From an uncultured Pelagibacteraceae bacterium (GTDB lineage Bacteria > Pseudomonadota > Alphaproteobacteria > Pelagibacterales > Pelagibacteraceae): a stretch of 64,000 nucleotides of DNA. Below, piece by piece: positions 62,928-64,000 of this stretch. Where the stretch lies: positions 1 to 64,000 of the forward strand of contig CACFIH010000007.1 in NCBI GenBank assembly GCA_902566365.1, given 5' to 3'. Under the pieces are notes generated by a model that had not been told where the DNA came from, made no database searches, and was given only the letters and a program-made list of their open reading frames with translations. The translations under genes were made by a program, and so were the position numbers. The stretch's first letter is position 1. The number at the start of each line of letters is the position of its first letter.

Positions 62928-64000
62928 CAAAATTTCAAACTTTGAATAAAATTTTGGAGATCTTGAGGTGTACCTAAACCCCACATTTCATCCACATTAT
63001 GAATTTTAACTTTTTTTCCGAGCTCAATAAATTCATTATAAACTGGGCAAACATAAAATTCATTATTTACCCTAATATTTTTTTTGATCATTTTTTCTGC
63101 AGAATTCACATAGTCAGACCCATGTTTCCAATAATAAACTCCAACTGTAGCATTTTTAGATATAACTTTTTTTTCTGCAACTTGTTTAACATAGCCATCA
63201 TCATCACATTTTGCATATGACCACTTTGGATGAATGGCCTCAAAAGTAAGAATAGCTCCATCAAGTTTTTTTGAGTTAAAATCATAAATTGCTTTTGAGC
63301 TATTCCATTTTATGAATTGATCAGAATTAGCAATTATTAATGGATCAGAATTATTTATAAATTTTTTTGCTAATAAAGTAGTACAAGCTGCCCCTTCAGT
63401 CACATGATCGAGCTCAATGATTTTACAATTTGGTTGTAAAATTTTTAAAACACTTTTGATATTATACTTTTCCTGGTGTTCTTTTTGAATAATAAAAATA
63501 TAATTTGCTTTTAGATTAAGACTTTCTATTACCCATTGAATCATTGGTTTATTTTTTATTTCTATTAACGGTTTAGGAAAAATATAACCAGCCTCAACAA
63601 ATCTTTGACCAGCACCAGCCATTGGGATTAATACATTCATTTTGTTATCCTCCCATATTATTTTTTTTTCATCTAAAATATACTTTTTTGAGGTTAATTC
63701 TTTTATTTTTTTTAAATTTACTTCATTAATATTTTTGATAGGTAGTAATTTTGCTCCAGATGAAATAGCTGCTTCTCTACCATAATGAGAGTCTTCAATT
63801 ATAAGAGCTTCCTGTGGATATACACCAAACTTAATAAAAATTTTTAGATATATCTCAGGATTAGGCTTTGAATTTTTTATATCCTCATTCGATAAAGAAT
63901 AATCTATAAATTTTTCTAGTTTTAATTTTTTTAAACAAATTTTTAATGTCGATTTTACTGCATTTGTAGCAACAGCAATTTTATAATTTTGATTTTTAAG
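62927..64000 (-). CDS. HAD phosphatase-nucleotidyltransferase fusion (N-terminus outside window)
   Basis: The reading frame is open from the window edge (64000) to the stop at 62927 with no break. The first 120 visible codons match the C-terminal half of a HAD-type sugar phosphatase: the SKPNPEIYLKIF lysine motif and the IIEDSHYGREAAISSGA acidic motif IV. The remaining 237 residues, from ATG 63640, are a sugar-1-phosphate nucleotidyltransferase with MNVLIPMAGAGQRFVEAGYIFPKPLIEI at its start. A strong Shine-Dalgarno precedes that internal ATG, so a free nucleotidyltransferase may also be made. Likely role: making an activated sugar for surface glycans, next to the WavE-like gene. Confidence 0.82.
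   Translation of the reverse strand, partial: LKNQNYKIAVATNAVKSTLKICLKKLKLEKFIDYSLSNEDIKNSKPNPEIYLKIFIKFGVYPQEALIIEDSHYGREAAISSGAKLLPIKNINEVNLKKIKELTSKKYILDEKKIIWEDNKMNVLIPMAGAGQRFVEAGYIFPKPLIEIKNKPMIQWVIESLNLKANYIFIIQKEHQEKYNIKSVLKILQPNCKIIELDHVTEGAACTTLLAKKFINNSDPLIIANSDQFIKWNSSKAIYDFNSKKLDGAILTFEAIHPKWSYAKCDDDGYVKQVAEKKVISKNATVGVYYWKHGSDYVNSAEKMIKKNIRVNNEFYVCPVYNEFIELGKKVKIHNVDEMWGLGTPQDLQNFIQSLKF
63648..63654 (-). promoter_or_regulatory. internal ribosome-binding site before the nucleotidyltransferase domain
   Basis: On the minus strand GGGAGGA ends 7 bases before ATG 63640. It is one of the best Shine-Dalgarno matches in the window, yet it lies inside an open reading frame that joins the HAD and nucleotidyltransferase domains. 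It could provide a second, shorter protein product, or be a relic of two formerly separate genes. Confidence 0.6.

Noticed and set aside
1..64000. CRISPR arrays, insertion sequences, rRNA genes, prophage
   Set aside because: No spaced direct repeats, transposase-like frames, terminal inverted repeats or rRNA sequence were seen; long A/T runs are low-complexity only.

Overview
The window is a very AT-rich, tightly packed stretch of bacterial chromosome with the gene content and order of a streamlined marine alphaproteobacterium of the SAR11 / Pelagibacter type (inference from content; no database was searched). Supporting signs are one- to four-base overlaps between many genes, almost no long spacers, A/T-dominated codons and lysine/asparagine/isoleucine-rich proteins. 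Typical alphaproteobacterial neighbourhoods are also present: fabI-fabB-fabA divergent from an Irr regulator, dut-coaBC-ubiB-ubiE divergent from mutM-rpsT-dnaA-dnaN, COQ7-type ubiquinone synthesis, and a TAXI-TRAP transporter. I see no insertion sequence, prophage, CRISPR array or rRNA operon.

Layout. 1-4551 (+): translation/RNA-decay cluster infB (5' end cut by the window edge), rbfA, rpsO, pnp. 4556-8067 (-): fatty-acid operon fabA-fabB-fabI running on into a sulfotransferase and a 39-residue membrane peptide. 8162-11519 (+): irr, catalase-peroxidase katG and a 2OG-Fe(II) oxygenase, with Irr-box-like palindromes before irr and katG. 11512-16627 (-): SH3 protein, ThiF/MoeB-like enzyme, dut, coaBC, ubiB, ubiE. 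16659-20638 (+): mutM, rpsT, dnaA, dnaN. 20635-24076 (-): plsC-like, lysA, an LptM-like lipoprotein missed by length cut-offs, argH. 24101-27729: TlpA thioredoxin, HIG1 protein, esterase, HNH nuclease, coq7, dsbB, DedA protein. 27807-29596 (+): tRNA-Leu(CAA) and a long-chain acyl-CoA ligase. 29714-29933 (+): a compact cassette for a 24-residue Lys/Arg peptide with promoter, leader hairpin, ribosome-binding site and terminator. 29932-33959 (-): CarD-family regulator with a lysine-rich tail, fdxA, TerB-like protein, SUV3-like helicase. 34179-37243 (+): TAXI receptor and fused TRAP permease separated by a terminator-like hairpin. 37240-37862 (-): thioesterase, mini membrane peptide, tRNA-Arg(ACG). 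37934-44514 (+): thiolase, pyruvate dehydrogenase E1 (with an extra lipoyl domain) and E2, EamA transporter. 44511-45278 (-): uppP. 45462-51406 (+): gltD-gltB. 51399-52145 (-): hydrolase. 52188-61755 (+): glycosyltransferase, thrS, infC, rpmI, rplT, pheS, pheT, lepA. 61761-64000 (-): surface-polysaccharide genes, a WavE-like protein and a HAD-nucleotidyltransferase fusion cut by the window edge.

Together these genes serve housekeeping: translation, replication start-up and clamp, fatty-acid and ubiquinone synthesis, ammonia assimilation, pyruvate oxidation, and lysine and arginine synthesis. A small iron/heme/peroxide module (Irr, KatG) is linked by its operators. The points most worth a second look are the basic-peptide cassette beside CarD, the Irr-box pair, the duplicated lipoyl domain on AceE, the HAD-nucleotidyltransferase fusion with an internal ribosome-binding site, and the hairpin between the TRAP receptor and permease.
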